From contig NZ_PJMQ01000001.1 of NCBI RefSeq assembly GCF_002846335.1, positions 1,488,001 through 1,552,000 of the forward strand: DNA of 64,000 nt, written 5' to 3'. Source of the DNA: Janthinobacterium sp. 61 (lineage in GTDB: Bacteria > Pseudomonadota > Gammaproteobacteria > Burkholderiales > Burkholderiaceae_D). The translations under genes were made by a program, and so were the position numbers. The notes beneath the pieces were generated by a model. The model saw only the letters and a list, made by a program, of their open reading frames with translations, did not search any database and was not told the DNA's origin. Position 1 is the stretch's first letter; every line of letters begins with the position of its first letter. Of this stretch, positions 10,515 to 19,411 are shown in pieces.

Positions 10515-11938
10515 AGGCCAAGAACTGGTCTCTCACCACGCAGCTGGGGGCGCTCTTCGTCTGCATCTCGGCAATTGTATTTTCGGCCTTAGGCATCTAT
10601 CTCTATCAAGCTCTCGCGGTGCAGCTCCAAGCACGGGATGATGCAGACCTTGTCGACCGTATTGTGTTCATCAGACATATGCTTGAGGAGACACCGAGTG
10701 TAGAGTCGATTCGTGTGGATCCGCACCGTTTTTTAGATGCTGTCGATTTGCATGGCGGCTTTTTGCTCGTTATGCAGGCACAAGACGGTGAAGAATTAAC
10801 CCGCAATACCCGTGACCGTTCATTCATGCATGCCAGCGGGGCTGTGCCGGTAGAGACGATGCCAGAGCCATCTCACGTACGTGCTGCACTAGGGCATAGC
10901 GAACCCAACCTAAGAGTTATTGCTGCGCTGGGTACCGTTGGTTCGACAGGTTCCGTGGTGAAAATCACGCTCGCCCGAAGCGAAGAGAGCCGCGCAGCTG
11001 TTCTATCTGCATACAAGTTAAAAGTGCTTGCATCGGGCTTCTTTGGTGCGGTGCTAACAGCCCTACTGGGGTTTCTACTAGTACGTCGCGCGTTGCACAA
11101 AGTAAAGCTCATCGCGCAGCAAGCTCAGCAGGTCAGTGCGCACAATTTGGAAGTGCGCTTGCATGCAAAATCAGCACCGAAGGAAATCCAGATACTGGCT
11201 GATTCGTTCAATGAGGTGCTTGACCGCCTGCAAAATAGCTTTAATAACCTTTCCCAATTCGCAGATGACCTGGCACATGATTTGCGTACGCCGCTCAACA
11301 ATCTGATGGTTCAAACAGAAGTTGCTCTGTCTCACCCCAGAGAATCGGAGGAATATCAAAACCTTCTCTCATCTAACTACGAGGAGTTTGGCCGTCTTGC
11401 TAGAATGGTGGAAAGCATATTATTTTTGGCGCGGGCTGACCATGACCAAGTTTTGCTAGCAACTGAACAGCTTGATATGGATGTTGAGCTGACGCGAATC
11501 GCCGAGTATTTTGAAGGGCCAGCGTCCGACGCCGGGATATCATTCATCGTCATCGCCACTGGTAAAGTGCTTGCTGATGGACTCCTGCTTCGCCGCGCGG
11601 TGAGCAACCTTGTATCGAACGCCCTTCGGTACACGCCGAAGGGCGAAACTATCTTGCTCAAGGCGATAGAGGACGACGACGGGGCCGTAGTTTCTGTTTC
11701 CAATCCTGGCCCAGGCATCGCGCAAGAACACCTGCCGCGGTTGTTTGACCGGTTCTACCGTTCCGATAAATCGAGGGCCAGTACGTCAGCCTCCGCTGGC
11801 TTGGGTCTTTCAATCGTCAAATCCATCATGACGCTTCACCATGGCCGTGCCAGTGTTACGAGTGAGCTTGATGGAGTTACCCAATTCACGCTATTTTTTC
11901 CTGACACGACAGTATCGATCGAAACAGTGAAGCGCTGA
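10511..11938 (+). CDS. copS: heavy-metal sensor histidine kinase CopS/CusS
   Basis: The 475-residue membrane kinase has a first helix at about 12-35, a periplasmic sensor loop to about 170, a second helix (172-192), a HAMP segment, the dimerisation box '[13 protein letters not shown]' with His256, and an ATPase domain with the N box '[15 protein letters not shown]' and a glycine box '[10 protein letters not shown]'. The domain order matches CusS/CopS/CzcS kinases, which sense periplasmic copper, silver or zinc and phosphorylate the partner regulator. Its stop is 42 bases from the convergent arsN stop; no clear terminator lies between them. Confidence 0.92.
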   Translation: MKAKNWSLTTQLGALFVCISAIVFSALGIYLYQALAVQLQARDDADLVDRIVFIRHMLEETPSVESIRVDPHRFLDAVDLHGGFLLVMQAQDGEELTRNTRDRSFMHASGAVPVETMPEPSHVRAALGHSEPNLRVIAALGTVGSTGSVVKITLARSEESRAAVLSAYKLKVLASGFFGAVLTALLGFLLVRRALHKVKLIAQQAQQVSAHNLEVRLHAKSAPKEIQILADSFNEVLDRLQNSFNNLSQFADDLAHDLRTPLNNLMVQTEVALSHPRESEEYQNLLSSNYEEFGRLARMVESILFLARADHDQVLLATEQLDMDVELTRIAEYFEGPASDAGISFIVIATGKVLADGLLLRRAVSNLVSNALRYTPKGETILLKAIEDDDGAVVSVSNPGPGIAQEHLPRLFDRFYRSDKSRASTSASAGLGLSIVKSIMTLHHGRASVTSELDGVTQFTLFFPDTTVSIETVKR

Positions 11939-11980
11939 AAACGCATTTTTGAGGACAGAAATCTTGTGCTCAGCGGTTAA

Positions 11981-12466
11981 CTACGCAAGCTGCAGCTCCC
12001 AGTATCCCACATCAATCCACTGATCAAATTTACAGCCAACCCGCTTGAACATAGCCACCTTCTCAAATCCTAGGCGCTCGTGCAAAGCAACGCTAGCTTC
12101 ATTGGGCTGCGCAATACCACCAATGACCACCTGCAGTTGGCGGTGGCGGAGCTCCTCGATCAGGGTACTGTAAAGCTGTCGGCCGATGCCCTGACCGACA
12201 CCATCGTGCGCCACGTACACCGTTGACTCGACCGAAAAGCGATAGGCGCTGCGGGCACGCCAGGGCGTTGCGTAAGCGTAGCCGACTATCTCTCCGTCGC
12301 GTTCAAAGACGTACCACGGCAACTGCCCACCCACAGAGGCGATGCGCTGGGCCATCTCATCGATGGCGACTATCTCCTCTTCAAACGTGATGGTGGAGCT
12401 GCTAACGTAATGGTTGTATATCGTGGCGATCGCAGCAGCATCGGCGGTAGTGGCAAGTCGAATCAT
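11981..12466 (-). CDS. arsN: ArsN-type GNAT acetyltransferase
   Basis: The 161-residue protein resembles phosphinothricin/methionine-sulfoximine acetyltransferases: 'IYNHYVSSSTITFEEE' at the start, acetyl-CoA loop 'GVGQGIGRQL', and 'LHERLGFEKVAMFKRVGCKF' near the end. In ars operons this family is called ArsN1 and acetylates the arsenical antibiotic-like compounds arsinothricin or related amino acids. It is the last gene of the arsenic operon, 103 bases after the flavin reductase. The operon position is the reason for preferring ArsN over a general PAT; the chromosomal gene at 43,313 is a relative. Confidence 0.8.
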   Translation of the reverse strand: MIRLATTADAAAIATIYNHYVSSSTITFEEEIVAIDEMAQRIASVGGQLPWYVFERDGEIVGYAYATPWRARSAYRFSVESTVYVAHDGVGQGIGRQLYSTLIEELRHRQLQVVIGGIAQPNEASVALHERLGFEKVAMFKRVGCKFDQWIDVGYWELQLA

Positions 12467-12569
12467 CAGCGGGATCCAAATAGACGTGAAGTGGCAGCAA
12501 GGAGCACGGCAGCAAACTGCGCACGGCCCCCTAAAGTGTCATCCTAGCAATGGTCCATCATATGTGGCC

Positions 12570-13229
12570 TCACGGCGCATTGCGTTGAGTAGGATCGCGC
12601 AGAAAAGCTGGTGAAGGCCCTGTTCCTCCCGAGCGGGCCCGCTCCCGTCCTGCGGCCTCGGCCCACCAGATCAACTGGGAAAAGGTGCGCTCGATATAGG
12701 AAACCCAGCGCATGCTGTCGACTTCGGGCGCAAAGCTGCCGTCGGCGGCGAAAACAGTGTGTGCGGCCGGAATATGGATCATGGCCGACACCGGCAAACA
12801 GCCCAGCTCGGACAGAAAAGCGCGCATGCCCACCGCCGCCCGCACACCACCCCACTGGCCCGCCGAATAGGTGACGATGGCGCTGGGCTTGAAGGCAAAC
12901 AGGGAACCGCCAAAGTGGTTCAGTAAATGCATCAGTGCCGGACTCATTGAATGATTGTATTCAGGACTAACCATCACATACCCATCGGCGCCGGCAATCT
13001 CACTTGCCAGTTGCTCCAACGGCAGGGGCGCCCGCCCCTGCGCATAGGAAAAGTGTGGCTTGAACACGTCACCCAGGTCGTAATCAAGTGGATCAATGAG
13101 CACCACATTGTGACCATCACGGCTGCACTGCGCCGCGCAGGCCTTGGCGACGCGTTCGCCCACGCGCGCTGGCAGGGGCGGTATGCTGGTGCGAATAGAA
13201 CCGAGAAACACCAGAATTTTCATCTTCAT
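12570..13229 (-). CDS. NADPH-dependent FMN reductase
   Basis: The 219-residue protein has the flavodoxin-like fold of NADPH-dependent FMN reductases: 'VFLGSIR' phosphate loop at the start and 'VSPEYNHSMSPALMHLLNHF' in the flavin-binding region. The ATG at 13229 is preferred over an upstream TTG because it sits behind AAAGGG and starts directly with the first beta strand. In the arsenic operon it could supply reduced flavin, or act on arsenicals like its distant relative ArsH. The C-terminal tail after 'ERTFSQLIWW' is longer than in small family members. Exact substrate unknown. Confidence 0.8.
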   Translation of the reverse strand: MKMKILVFLGSIRTSIPPLPARVGERVAKACAAQCSRDGHNVVLIDPLDYDLGDVFKPHFSYAQGRAPLPLEQLASEIAGADGYVMVSPEYNHSMSPALMHLLNHFGGSLFAFKPSAIVTYSAGQWGGVRAAVGMRAFLSELGCLPVSAMIHIPAAHTVFAADGSFAPEVDSMRWVSYIERTFSQLIWWAEAAGRERARSGGTGPSPAFLRDPTQRNAP

Positions 13230-13307
13230 CTTACCCTTTTCAGCCAAAACTTCGGCTATGTCATAGTGCAGTGACGACCCGGGGGAGCGGGCCAACGTGA
13301 AAACAGC

Positions 13308-14051
13308 CTATTTGCTTGGCGTCTCGAGATCCATGGCCGCTTCGGCGAGGGCGTGTACTTCGGCCGGCATGGATTCCTTGCGCTCGCTATAGCGGCTAGT
13401 CAGGTAATCCGAGCGATCGCGCACCACCAGGGTGAATTTATACAGCTCCTCCATGACGTCGACCAGGCGGTCGTAGTACGGCGACGGCTTCATTCGGTCG
13501 TTGTCGTCGAACTCCTGGTATGCCTTGGCAACGGACGACTGGTTCGGGATGGTCACCATGCGCATCCAGCGGCCCAGCACGCGCAAGCCGTTGACGGCGT
13601 TGAACGATTGTGAGCCGCCAGAGACTTGCATTACCGCCAGGGTGCGCCCCTGTGTGGGACGCACGCTACCCATTTCCAGCGGCAGCCAGTCGATCTGTGA
13701 CTTGAATACACCCGTCACAGCGCCATGGCGCTCCGGGCTGCACCAAACCTGGCCTTCCGACCAGAGCGACAACTCGCGCAGCTCCTGCACCTTGGGATGG
13801 TCCGGGCTGACGCTGTCGACCATGGGCAAGCCATGCGGATCGAAGACCCGCGTTTCAGCGCCAAAGTGCTGCAGCAGGCGCTCCGCCTCCAGTGTCAGCA
13901 AGCGGCTGAACGAGCGTTCACGTAGCGAGCCGTACAGCAAGAGGATGCGCGGCGGATGCGTTGCCACCGTCGCCGGCACAAGTTTATCAACCGTCGGCGT
14001 ATCGAGGTGCGCGGCGCTGACGTTGGGCAAGTTATCCGTGAGCTTATGCAT
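13308..14051 (-). CDS. arsH: organoarsenical oxidase ArsH
   Basis: The 247-residue product matches ArsH over its length: '[16 protein letters not shown]' phosphate loop, '[19 protein letters not shown]', '[13 protein letters not shown]' and '[19 protein letters not shown]'. ArsH is an NADPH-FMN oxidoreductase that oxidises trivalent methyl or aromatic arsenicals to less toxic pentavalent forms. The ATG at 14051 overlaps the end of the upstream arsC by eight bases and starts the normal ArsH length; a longer frame upstream reads through arsC and has no ArsH features. It is in the cytoplasm as part of the ars operon. Confidence 0.92.
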   Translation of the reverse strand: MHKLTDNLPNVSAAHLDTPTVDKLVPATVATHPPRILLLYGSLRERSFSRLLTLEAERLLQHFGAETRVFDPHGLPMVDSVSPDHPKVQELRELSLWSEGQVWCSPERHGAVTGVFKSQIDWLPLEMGSVRPTQGRTLAVMQVSGGSQSFNAVNGLRVLGRWMRMVTIPNQSSVAKAYQEFDDNDRMKPSPYYDRLVDVMEELYKFTLVVRDRSDYLTSRYSERKESMPAEVHALAEAAMDLETPSK

Positions 14052-14475
14052 GGGGCACCACCCGCTTTCCTTGCGCATCGATGACCGCCTCGCCGTCTTC
14101 TTTGGCAAACGCGCCCAGTTGCGGCAAGGGCAGAATGTCAAGCACCAACTCAGATGGGCGGCATAGGCGCACGCCAAGCGGCGTGACCACGAACGGACGA
14201 TTGATGAGGATGGGATGGGCCAGCATGGCGTCCAACAGTGCCTCGTCGCTGATTTGGGCCTGGTCGAGACCCAGTTCCAGGTACGGCGTACCTTTCTGGC
14301 GAATGGCCTCGCGCACGCTCAAGCCAGCACGGGCAATCAAATCGACCAGGATCTCGCGCATTGGCGGTTGCTGCAGGTATTCGATGACCTGCGGCTCAGT
14401 GCCAGTATTGCGGATCAACGCCAGGGTGTTGCGCGAAGTGCCACAGGCCGAGTTGTGATAAATAGTGATATCCAT
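14044..14475 (-). CDS. arsC: glutaredoxin-dependent arsenate reductase
   Basis: The 143-residue protein belongs to the R773 plasmid ArsC family: '[17 protein letters not shown]' with catalytic Cys11, plus the two arsenate-contacting Arg in '[11 protein letters not shown]' and 'LCRPSE'. It reduces arsenate to arsenite with glutathione and glutaredoxin; ArsB then exports arsenite. ATG 14475 follows AAGGA. It overlaps arsH by eight bases and follows arsB by 14. It is unrelated in fold to the two phosphatase-like reductases earlier in the same operon. Confidence 0.93.
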   Translation of the reverse strand: MDITIYHNSACGTSRNTLALIRNTGTEPQVIEYLQQPPMREILVDLIARAGLSVREAIRQKGTPYLELGLDQAQISDEALLDAMLAHPILINRPFVVTPLGVRLCRPSELVLDILPLPQLGAFAKEDGEAVIDAQGKRVVPHA

Positions 14476-14489
14476 GATGAATCCTTTCT

Positions 14490-15773
14490 TTAATAACTGA
14501 GGCGCAGTGCCAGCGCAGCCAGTGTCACCAGCAACACAGGCAAGGTGAGGACAATGCCGACGCGGAAGTAATAACCCCAGGAGATGTGAATCTTCTTACT
14601 GTCGAGGACATGCAGCCACAGCAGAGTCGCCAGGCTGCCGATTGGGGTAATTTTCGGTCCCAGGTCACTGCCTATGACATTGGCATAAATCATCGCCTCG
14701 CGCACGGCGCCTTGCGCCGAGGTCGGATCGATCGACAAGGCGCCGATTAGCACCGTCGGCATATTGTTCATAATCGAGGACAGAACAGCCGTCAGCACGC
14801 CGGTGCCCATGGCCGCTCCCCACACACCATATTGGGCAAAGTAATTGAGTACGCCAGTCAAGTAGCCGGTCAGGCCCGCGTTGCGCAGGCCATATACGAC
14901 CAGGTACATGCCCAGAGAAAAAACAACGATCTGCCATGGCGCATTGCGGATGACTTCGCGCGTGGGTATCACATGGCCTTTGGCGGCGACAGCCAGCAAC
15001 AGCGCGGCGCCGACGGCGGCCACGGCACTGATCGGCACGCCCAGGCTCTCCAGCCAGAAAAAGCCGATCAGCAGCAGCGCCAGGACCAGCCAGCCGGCCT
15101 TGAAGGTCGCCATGTCGCGGATCGCGGCACCGGGACGTTTGAGCTGGGAGACGTCATAGTCTTGCGGGATGTCCTTGCGGAAAAACCACATCAGTACAAG
15201 CAAGGTCGCTATCACTGCCACCGCGTTGACCGGTACCATCACAGCCGCATACTCGGCAAAGCCGATCTTGAAATAGTCGGCAGAAACGATATTGACCAGG
15301 TTCGACACCACCAGCGGCAGGCTGGCCGTGTCGGCGATAAAGCCGGCCGCCATCACGAACGCCAAGGTCGCCTTGGCTGAAAACTTCAATTCCAGCAGCA
15401 TGGCGATCACGATGGGTGTCAAAATCAGCGCGGCGCCATCGTTGGCAAACAGGGCTGCGACGGCGGCGCCCAACAGGACCAGCAAGACAAACAGCTTGCG
15501 ACCGCTGCCGCCACCCCAGCGTGCCACGTGCAATGCGGCCCATTCGAAGAAACCGGCCTTGTCGAGCAGCAGGCTAATGATGATGACGGCGATAAACGTG
15601 CCGGTTGCATTCCATACGATGTGCCAGACGACGGGAATGTCCGACAACTGGATGACGCCAGCCAGCAGCGCGACGCCAGCGCCGATGGCCGCGCTCCAGC
15701 CAATACCCAGGCCACGCGGCTGCCAGATAACCAGTACCAGAGTCGCCAAGAAAATCAGGAAAGCAGTCAACAT
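14490..15773 (-). CDS. arsB: arsenite efflux carrier ArsB
   Basis: The 427-residue membrane protein has the ArsB layout of about twelve helices, with '[17 protein letters not shown]', '[17 protein letters not shown]', '[17 protein letters not shown]' and '[17 protein letters not shown]' as conserved stretches. It exports arsenite and antimonite across the inner membrane using the proton gradient. Its ATG at 15773 overlaps the preceding arsC by seven bases and has an AAGGAGG ribosome site inside that gene, indicating translational coupling. No arsA ATPase gene is present, so it should act as a secondary carrier. Confidence 0.95.
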   Translation of the reverse strand: MLTAFLIFLATLVLVIWQPRGLGIGWSAAIGAGVALLAGVIQLSDIPVVWHIVWNATGTFIAVIIISLLLDKAGFFEWAALHVARWGGGSGRKLFVLLVLLGAAVAALFANDGAALILTPIVIAMLLELKFSAKATLAFVMAAGFIADTASLPLVVSNLVNIVSADYFKIGFAEYAAVMVPVNAVAVIATLLVLMWFFRKDIPQDYDVSQLKRPGAAIRDMATFKAGWLVLALLLIGFFWLESLGVPISAVAAVGAALLLAVAAKGHVIPTREVIRNAPWQIVVFSLGMYLVVYGLRNAGLTGYLTGVLNYFAQYGVWGAAMGTGVLTAVLSSIMNNMPTVLIGALSIDPTSAQGAVREAMIYANVIGSDLGPKITPIGSLATLLWLHVLDSKKIHISWGYYFRVGIVLTLPVLLVTLAALALRLSY

Positions 15774-16276
15774 ACGAGTGCCTCCTTGGGGGCAGCCGGG
15801 GCAAAGACACTGGAAATGTTGTCGACTTCAGCTTTCAGGCGTACAGGGTCATGCCGCAGCTGCTCTAGCGGCAAGGCGAAGAAAGCCTCGATGCGTGCGC
15901 GCAAAATGCCATACGTCACCTGGAAAGCAGCGTCCTTTTCTGCATCTGTCCCCGTGACATGGCCAGGATCGTCTACACCCCAGTGGCTACGAAGCACTGG
16001 GCCCAGGTAGGCCGGGCACGTCTCGCCAGCGGCGTTGGCACACACGGTGATGACGATATCGGGCACGGAAGGCAGAGCGTCCCAGGACTTGCTGTAATAC
16101 CCTTGGGTCGATATCTGCTCCTTGGCCAGCAACGCCAGTGCTCCTGGGTGCAGCGCCCCGGCCGGATGACTGCCTGCGCTCAGCGCACGCCAGTCTGCCG
16201 GCGCCAGATGATTGAAAGTCGCTTCTGCCAGGATGGAGCGGCAAGAGTTGCCAGTACACAAAAAAAGAACGTTCAT
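15767..16276 (-). CDS. arsC: low-molecular-weight phosphatase-type arsenate reductase (second copy)
   Basis: The 169-residue protein starts with the phosphatase loop '[15 protein letters not shown]' (Cys7 nucleophile, Cys12) and later has '[12 protein letters not shown]', the resolving cysteine pair of thioredoxin-linked ArsC. The ATG at 16276 is chosen because family members begin with MxxLFLCTGN; an ATG eleven codons upstream is possible and neither has a good ribosome site. It shares only part of its sequence with the first copy, so the two are diverged paralogues rather than a recent duplication. It reduces arsenate ahead of ArsB export. Confidence 0.88.
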   Translation of the reverse strand: MNVLFLCTGNSCRSILAEATFNHLAPADWRALSAGSHPAGALHPGALALLAKEQISTQGYYSKSWDALPSVPDIVITVCANAAGETCPAYLGPVLRSHWGVDDPGHVTGTDAEKDAAFQVTYGILRARIEAFFALPLEQLRHDPVRLKAEVDNISSVFAPAAPKEALVC

Positions 16277-16345
16277 GAAATTATCGCAAAAGAGTGAAAA
16301 GTAAGGCATGCCCGTGATCTGTGGGCATGCCGAGACGCTCGCCCA

Positions 16346-16846
16346 TCAGACTGCGCTTTGCCCGATGGCTTTGATTTCGTGCTGGATCGCGTTTTTTTCG
16401 AGCATGTGCAGCGGCAAACTGACGAAAACGTTCATCCGGGTCATGATCTGCCGGAACACCTTATGGAATACCTCGCGCTTTTCTGCATCAGTGCCAGTAG
16501 CTGCAGCCGGGTCTTCGAAACCCCAATGCGCTGAGAGCGGATGACCTGGCCAATATGGGCAGACTTCGCCGGCGGCGTTGTCGCACACAGTAATGATGAA
16601 ATCCATGTGCGGTGCGTCTGCGGTACCGAATTCATCCCAACTCTTGCTGCGCAGTTTGTCGAGCGGATAGCCGGTCGCTTCAATTTGCTCAATGGCGAAT
16701 GGGTTGACGCTGCCGCCCGGGTGGCTGCCAGCCGAAAAGCCACGGAAGCGGCCCTTGCCCATGTTGGAGACCAGCGCCTCGGCCATCACGCTACGGGCTG
16801 AGTTGCCGGTACAGAGGAACAACACGTTGTACACTTTGTCGATCAT
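16346..16846 (-). CDS. arsC: low-molecular-weight phosphatase-type arsenate reductase (first copy)
   Basis: The 166-residue protein has the loop 'FLCTGNSARSVMAEA' and 'ITVCDNAAGEVC' of the thioredoxin- or mycothiol-linked ArsC family. The second Cys of the loop seen in the neighbouring copy is Ala here, so the disulfide cascade may differ. ATG 16846 follows AGGAG at good spacing. It is the first enzyme gene after arsR (57-base gap) and would be the first to be made on arsenite induction. Confidence 0.88.
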   Translation of the reverse strand: MIDKVYNVLFLCTGNSARSVMAEALVSNMGKGRFRGFSAGSHPGGSVNPFAIEQIEATGYPLDKLRSKSWDEFGTADAPHMDFIITVCDNAAGEVCPYWPGHPLSAHWGFEDPAAATGTDAEKREVFHKVFRQIMTRMNVFVSLPLHMLEKNAIQHEIKAIGQSAV

Positions 16847-16903
16847 GACGACTCCTTTAATCACTGCGTTGGTGGGGGGGCGATTCAATTTGTACGTTTG
16901 GAT

Positions 16904-17230
16904 TCATGCGGCATCACAGGCTGCGCCTTGCGCAGTAGTGCAAGGCGCGCCGCCGCAGCAGTTTTCGGTCAAAAAGCCGATCAGGGCATTCAGGCTGTCG
17001 ATATGCGCGGCGTAGATGACAAAGCGTCCATCTTGGCGCGGCACGATCAGGTCCGCGTGCACCAGTTCCTTCAAGTGAAATGACAGGGAAGATGGCGGGA
17101 TGCCCAGCTGTTCGGCAATCTTCGTTGCCGCCATCCCTTGCGGTCCGGTCTGGACAAGCAAGCGAAAGATGGCCAGGCGTGACTCCTGTGCCAGTGCCGC
17201 CAACGCAGCGATGACATTTTTAGTTTCCAT
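16904..17230 (-). CDS. arsR: ArsR/SmtB-family arsenite repressor
   Basis: The 108-residue repressor has the winged helix of ArsR ('SSLSFHLKELVHADLI'). It lacks the CVC motif in helix 3 of the R773 repressor. Instead Cys91, Cys92, Cys97 and Cys105 lie at the C-terminus ('NCCGGAPC'), like the ArsR type from Acidithiobacillus ferrooxidans that binds arsenite with C-terminal cysteines. ATG 17230 follows AAGGAG. It should sit on the inverted repeat directly upstream and release it when arsenite or antimonite binds. Confidence 0.92.
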   Translation of the reverse strand: METKNVIAALAALAQESRLAIFRLLVQTGPQGMAATKIAEQLGIPPSSLSFHLKELVHADLIVPRQDGRFVIYAAHIDSLNALIGFLTENCCGGAPCTTAQGAACDAA

Positions 17231-17241
17231 GTGCACTCCTT

Positions 17242-17287
17242 TTAATTTCATAATTCCATAATAATCGAATTATGAAATTAATGTAAA
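17242..17287 (-). promoter_or_regulatory. ars promoter and ArsR operator
   Basis: On the minus strand TTTACA (17282-17287) and TATTAT (17258-17263) are 18 bases apart, a good sigma-70 promoter. A perfect 15-base inverted repeat, TTAATTTCATAATTC at 17242-17256 and its complement at 17267-17281, separated by ten bases, covers the spacer and the start region. Repressor bound there would block RNA polymerase. The arsR start is 12 bases below. Confidence 0.75.
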
Positions 17288-17784
17288 CCTATTTTTATGC
17301 GCGGCTATGATTCACCTTGGTACGGAACTCTTGTCGTCCGGGTCTTCTCCAGACGTGTCGACATACCAATTAGCTGAATCTTCGTACAGAGTGGCAGAGG
17401 TATGTGTCTCTCAGCACGTTGGAAACTTTGGTATCGCACGTATCTGGCGACAAACGACTTATCGAGAGGTAATAAGCTGCTCAATCAAATGGCGGTAGCA
17501 AAGGCGATTGGCTGATAGCGCTTAAAGCGAATGCTTGGCGGCTGCAACGACGGCATGCCTATCTTCACACTCGACCTACTCTTGATAAACCATTGCTGCG
17601 CCTAGCATGTTGCCGCAAGAAAGTCGCGGTTCCACTTCGAACCTACTACCTTAATCAAATTATTAAGGTTTCTGTAATGTAAATGTAATGTTTCCGTCAT
17701 TCGGGTGTGCGGGTCACCTACGTAGAATAGCTTCATCGGATCCGCAACCTCATTCACCCGCACCTGAAAAATAAGGACATTCCA
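17288..17784. other. intergenic region between arsR and the copper cluster
   Basis: No supported gene in 497 bases. The right end carries the candidate copper promoter described separately. Around 17,331-17,358 an imperfect hairpin CGTCCGG-GTCTTCT-CCAGACG is followed by a trailing CCA, faintly like the 3' half of a tRNA, but no 5' half is present. Confidence 0.5.
17660..17701 (+). promoter_or_regulatory. candidate CopR binding region before the CzcE-like gene
   Basis: TGTAATG occurs at 17673-17679 and again at 17684-17690, eleven bases apart, with a weaker third match CGTCATT at 17695-17701. Direct repeats with one-helical-turn spacing are the usual binding pattern of OmpR-family regulators, and the sequence resembles the TTGTAAT half of the site at 9,716. 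CopR control of the copper genes is inferred. Confidence 0.4.
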
Positions 17785-18129
17785 ATGAAATCCCTCAAAG
17801 CAAACATCATCGCCGTTTTCGCTGTCATCGCGCTCAGCCCCCTCGCCGCGATGGCACACCAAGGCGAAATGCACTCGAATCCTGCGTTTGGCAGTGCTGC
17901 TCCGGCGCCGGCCGCCACGCGCACTATCACGATTTCATCGACTACGAAGTATGTGAATGTCGCCCAGGGCGACGTCGTCAAGTTTGATGTGGATGGTAAG
18001 ACGTTCACTTGGCAGTTCGATACACTGCGAGCCAATTCGAGCTTTGACTTTTCGGCAATTGCGCCGTCTGGCGTGAATACCCACGGCGTACGTGTGTATG
18101 TGGCACCTAACCCGACCTACGCCAACTAA
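17785..18129 (+). CDS. CzcE-family periplasmic metal-binding protein
   Basis: The 114-residue protein has a signal peptide cleaved after 'PLAAMA' (about residue 28) and then a CzcE-like domain: 'TRTITISSTTKYVNVAQGDVV', 'FTWQFDT' and 'VRVYVAPNPTY'. CzcE of Cupriavidus metallidurans is a periplasmic copper-binding protein. The His/Met-containing N-terminus of the mature form ('HQGEMHSN') could bind copper. ATG 17785 follows AAGGA. It is the first gene behind the candidate CopR site and is followed by a gene on the other strand. Confidence 0.82.
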   Translation: MKSLKANIIAVFAVIALSPLAAMAHQGEMHSNPAFGSAAPAPAATRTITISSTTKYVNVAQGDVVKFDVDGKTFTWQFDTLRANSSFDFSAIAPSGVNTHGVRVYVAPNPTYAN

Positions 18130-18168
18130 CTACATGTACGCCCGCCAGTGTACTGCTGGCTCATGAAG

Positions 18169-18597
18169 TTACTGAGATTTGCGGGACGACCAGTGCAGAT
18201 GAAAGATGACCCATTGATCGCCCTGTTTTTCGAGCAAAGCTGTTTCAGTGCCGAATAAGTGCACATTTTTGCCCTGAAATTGTCCTGTGGTCTCTGTTTC
18301 CTGCATCACGACGGCCAGGTTTCCGTCAATACGTTCGTTTTGTTTTAGGACTTTGCTTTTAGTGGCCTTAGCAAAGGCGGTATCGGCTGGCAGGTGATGG
18401 CCAGCGTATTCATCACGTGAACGCTCAACATGCCCAGATTCGTAGATTTTAATTTCCGGGCTAAGCAAAGTGCTCGCGTGCTCGGAATTGCCGCTGGCGA
18501 GTGCCTCGTGAAATGCGGCAACGGTTTCAGTTGGTGTGGCGGCGTATAGGGGAAGACTGAATATGGAAATAGCGAGAAGGGAAGTCAGTTGGCGCAC
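18169..18597 (-). CDS. exported NTF2/SnoaL-like protein
   Basis: The 142-residue product starts at GTG 18597 behind GGAG, has a signal peptide ending about 'LPLYAA', and then an NTF2-like cone fold: 'TVAAFHEALASGNSEHASTLL' at the start and 'QWVIFHLHWSSR' at the end, as in DUF4440/SnoaL proteins. Such exported proteins are often found near copper genes, but their role is unknown. It runs opposite to its neighbours. Periplasmic location is inferred from the signal peptide. Confidence 0.75.
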   Translation of the reverse strand: MRQLTSLLAISIFSLPLYAATPTETVAAFHEALASGNSEHASTLLSPEIKIYESGHVERSRDEYAGHHLPADTAFAKATKSKVLKQNERIDGNLAVVMQETETTGQFQGKNVHLFGTETALLEKQGDQWVIFHLHWSSRKSQ

Positions 18598-19056
18598 AAG
18601 GTCTCCAGTGTTTTTGTTTATATGATGAATTGCATTGGTGCAATTAAATCAGCGGGCGGTGATTGTGGCAAGGTGGAAGTGAAAATACTCTGGCAAACTG
18701 AAATTCGCTTGACCTTCCGTTCATTGGAAGGTGTAGCGTGAGGAAGCAATTTCATTTCGGGTGGTTCTGGAAATGTACAAGCAACTCGGTTGACCATCAC
18801 AGGGAAGATACTGCAGATGAATTTCATGCTCACGCGCATTGTAAGCAACCTGGCCCAGGTAAGGTACAGGATAGCGTACGCCTTGCCCTACCTTTGGAGG
18901 CAACGCCACGGAGCTGACAATGGTCATTACTCGTTCCTCGCGCCCCTTGAGCTCCCTTCACACCACTTTCCCCGCCGCTTGCTGAAATCATGCACTGGCG
19001 TTCGCCTCACCTCGTGCTGTATCCACCCAATTACCAGTCAATTTTGAAAGAGACTC
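18598..19056. other. 459-base gap with one doubtful small frame
   Basis: This stretch separates the NTF2-like gene from the TolC/oxidase operon. Apart from the doubtful 68-codon minus-strand frame listed separately I see no gene. The promoter of the operon at 19,057 should lie in its right part, but no clear -35/-10 pair stands out. Confidence 0.45.
18721..18927 (-). CDS. possible small protein, 68 aa (hypothetical)
   Basis: ATG 18927 stands eight bases behind a GAGGA site. The product is soluble-looking, with 'GQGVRYPVPYLGQVAYN' and 'LPCDGQPSCLYISRTTRNEI', and a Cys pair nine residues apart in a polar setting. The text reads like a folded protein rather than a shadow of another gene, and nothing overlaps it. 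No family recognised; it may also be a remnant. Confidence 0.35.
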   Translation of the reverse strand: MTIVSSVALPPKVGQGVRYPVPYLGQVAYNAREHEIHLQYLPCDGQPSCLYISRTTRNEIASSRYTFQ

Positions 19057-19410
19057 ATGCAACGCTTCCACTTATTGCTTCTGGCAACGGTTAGCTTCTC
19101 GCCGGTTGTCTATGCACAGTCCGCTCAGCCCGCTAGTGCCACTGCGGCGGTGACAGATGCTAACGCTACGGTGCCGCCGCTGAAATATGTCTCCGCTTTT
19201 GCTGATGTTAAGCCGATTGGGGAGTCCCAAACATCTCCAGATAAGGCCTGGATTCAAGCAAATCAGGATGTGACAGGAGGCTCTCACCATGGAGCTCAAG
19301 GGGATATGTCGATGGAAATGGCACCCAGTGCAAAAGGCCCGGAAAACTCCAAGCCGTCTTCGGCCAGCGATCCGCACAAAGGCCATCAAATGAACATGAA
19401 AGGCAAATGA
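19057..19410 (+). CDS. exported His/Met-rich protein (hypothetical, copper cluster)
   Basis: The 117-residue product has a signal peptide (cleavage about 'VYAQ'), a middle part with 'LKYVSAFADVKPIGE', and a tail rich in His and Met ('SHHGAQGDMSMEM', 'HKGHQMNMKGK') that could bind copper in the periplasm. It is followed one base later by the TolC-type gene, so the two are cotranscribed. Proteins of this shape often precede TolC-type genes in betaproteobacterial copper clusters. The precise function is unknown. Confidence 0.75.
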   Translation: MQRFHLLLLATVSFSPVVYAQSAQPASATAAVTDANATVPPLKYVSAFADVKPIGESQTSPDKAWIQANQDVTGGSHHGAQGDMSMEMAPSAKGPENSKPSSASDPHKGHQMNMKGK

Positions 19411-19411
19411 C

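Noticed and set aside
17304..17358. tRNA-like 3' end with a hairpin and CCA upstream of the copper cluster
   Set aside because: Only a T-arm-like hairpin is visible; no acceptor partner, D arm or anticodon arm precedes it, so no tRNA or attachment site is called.
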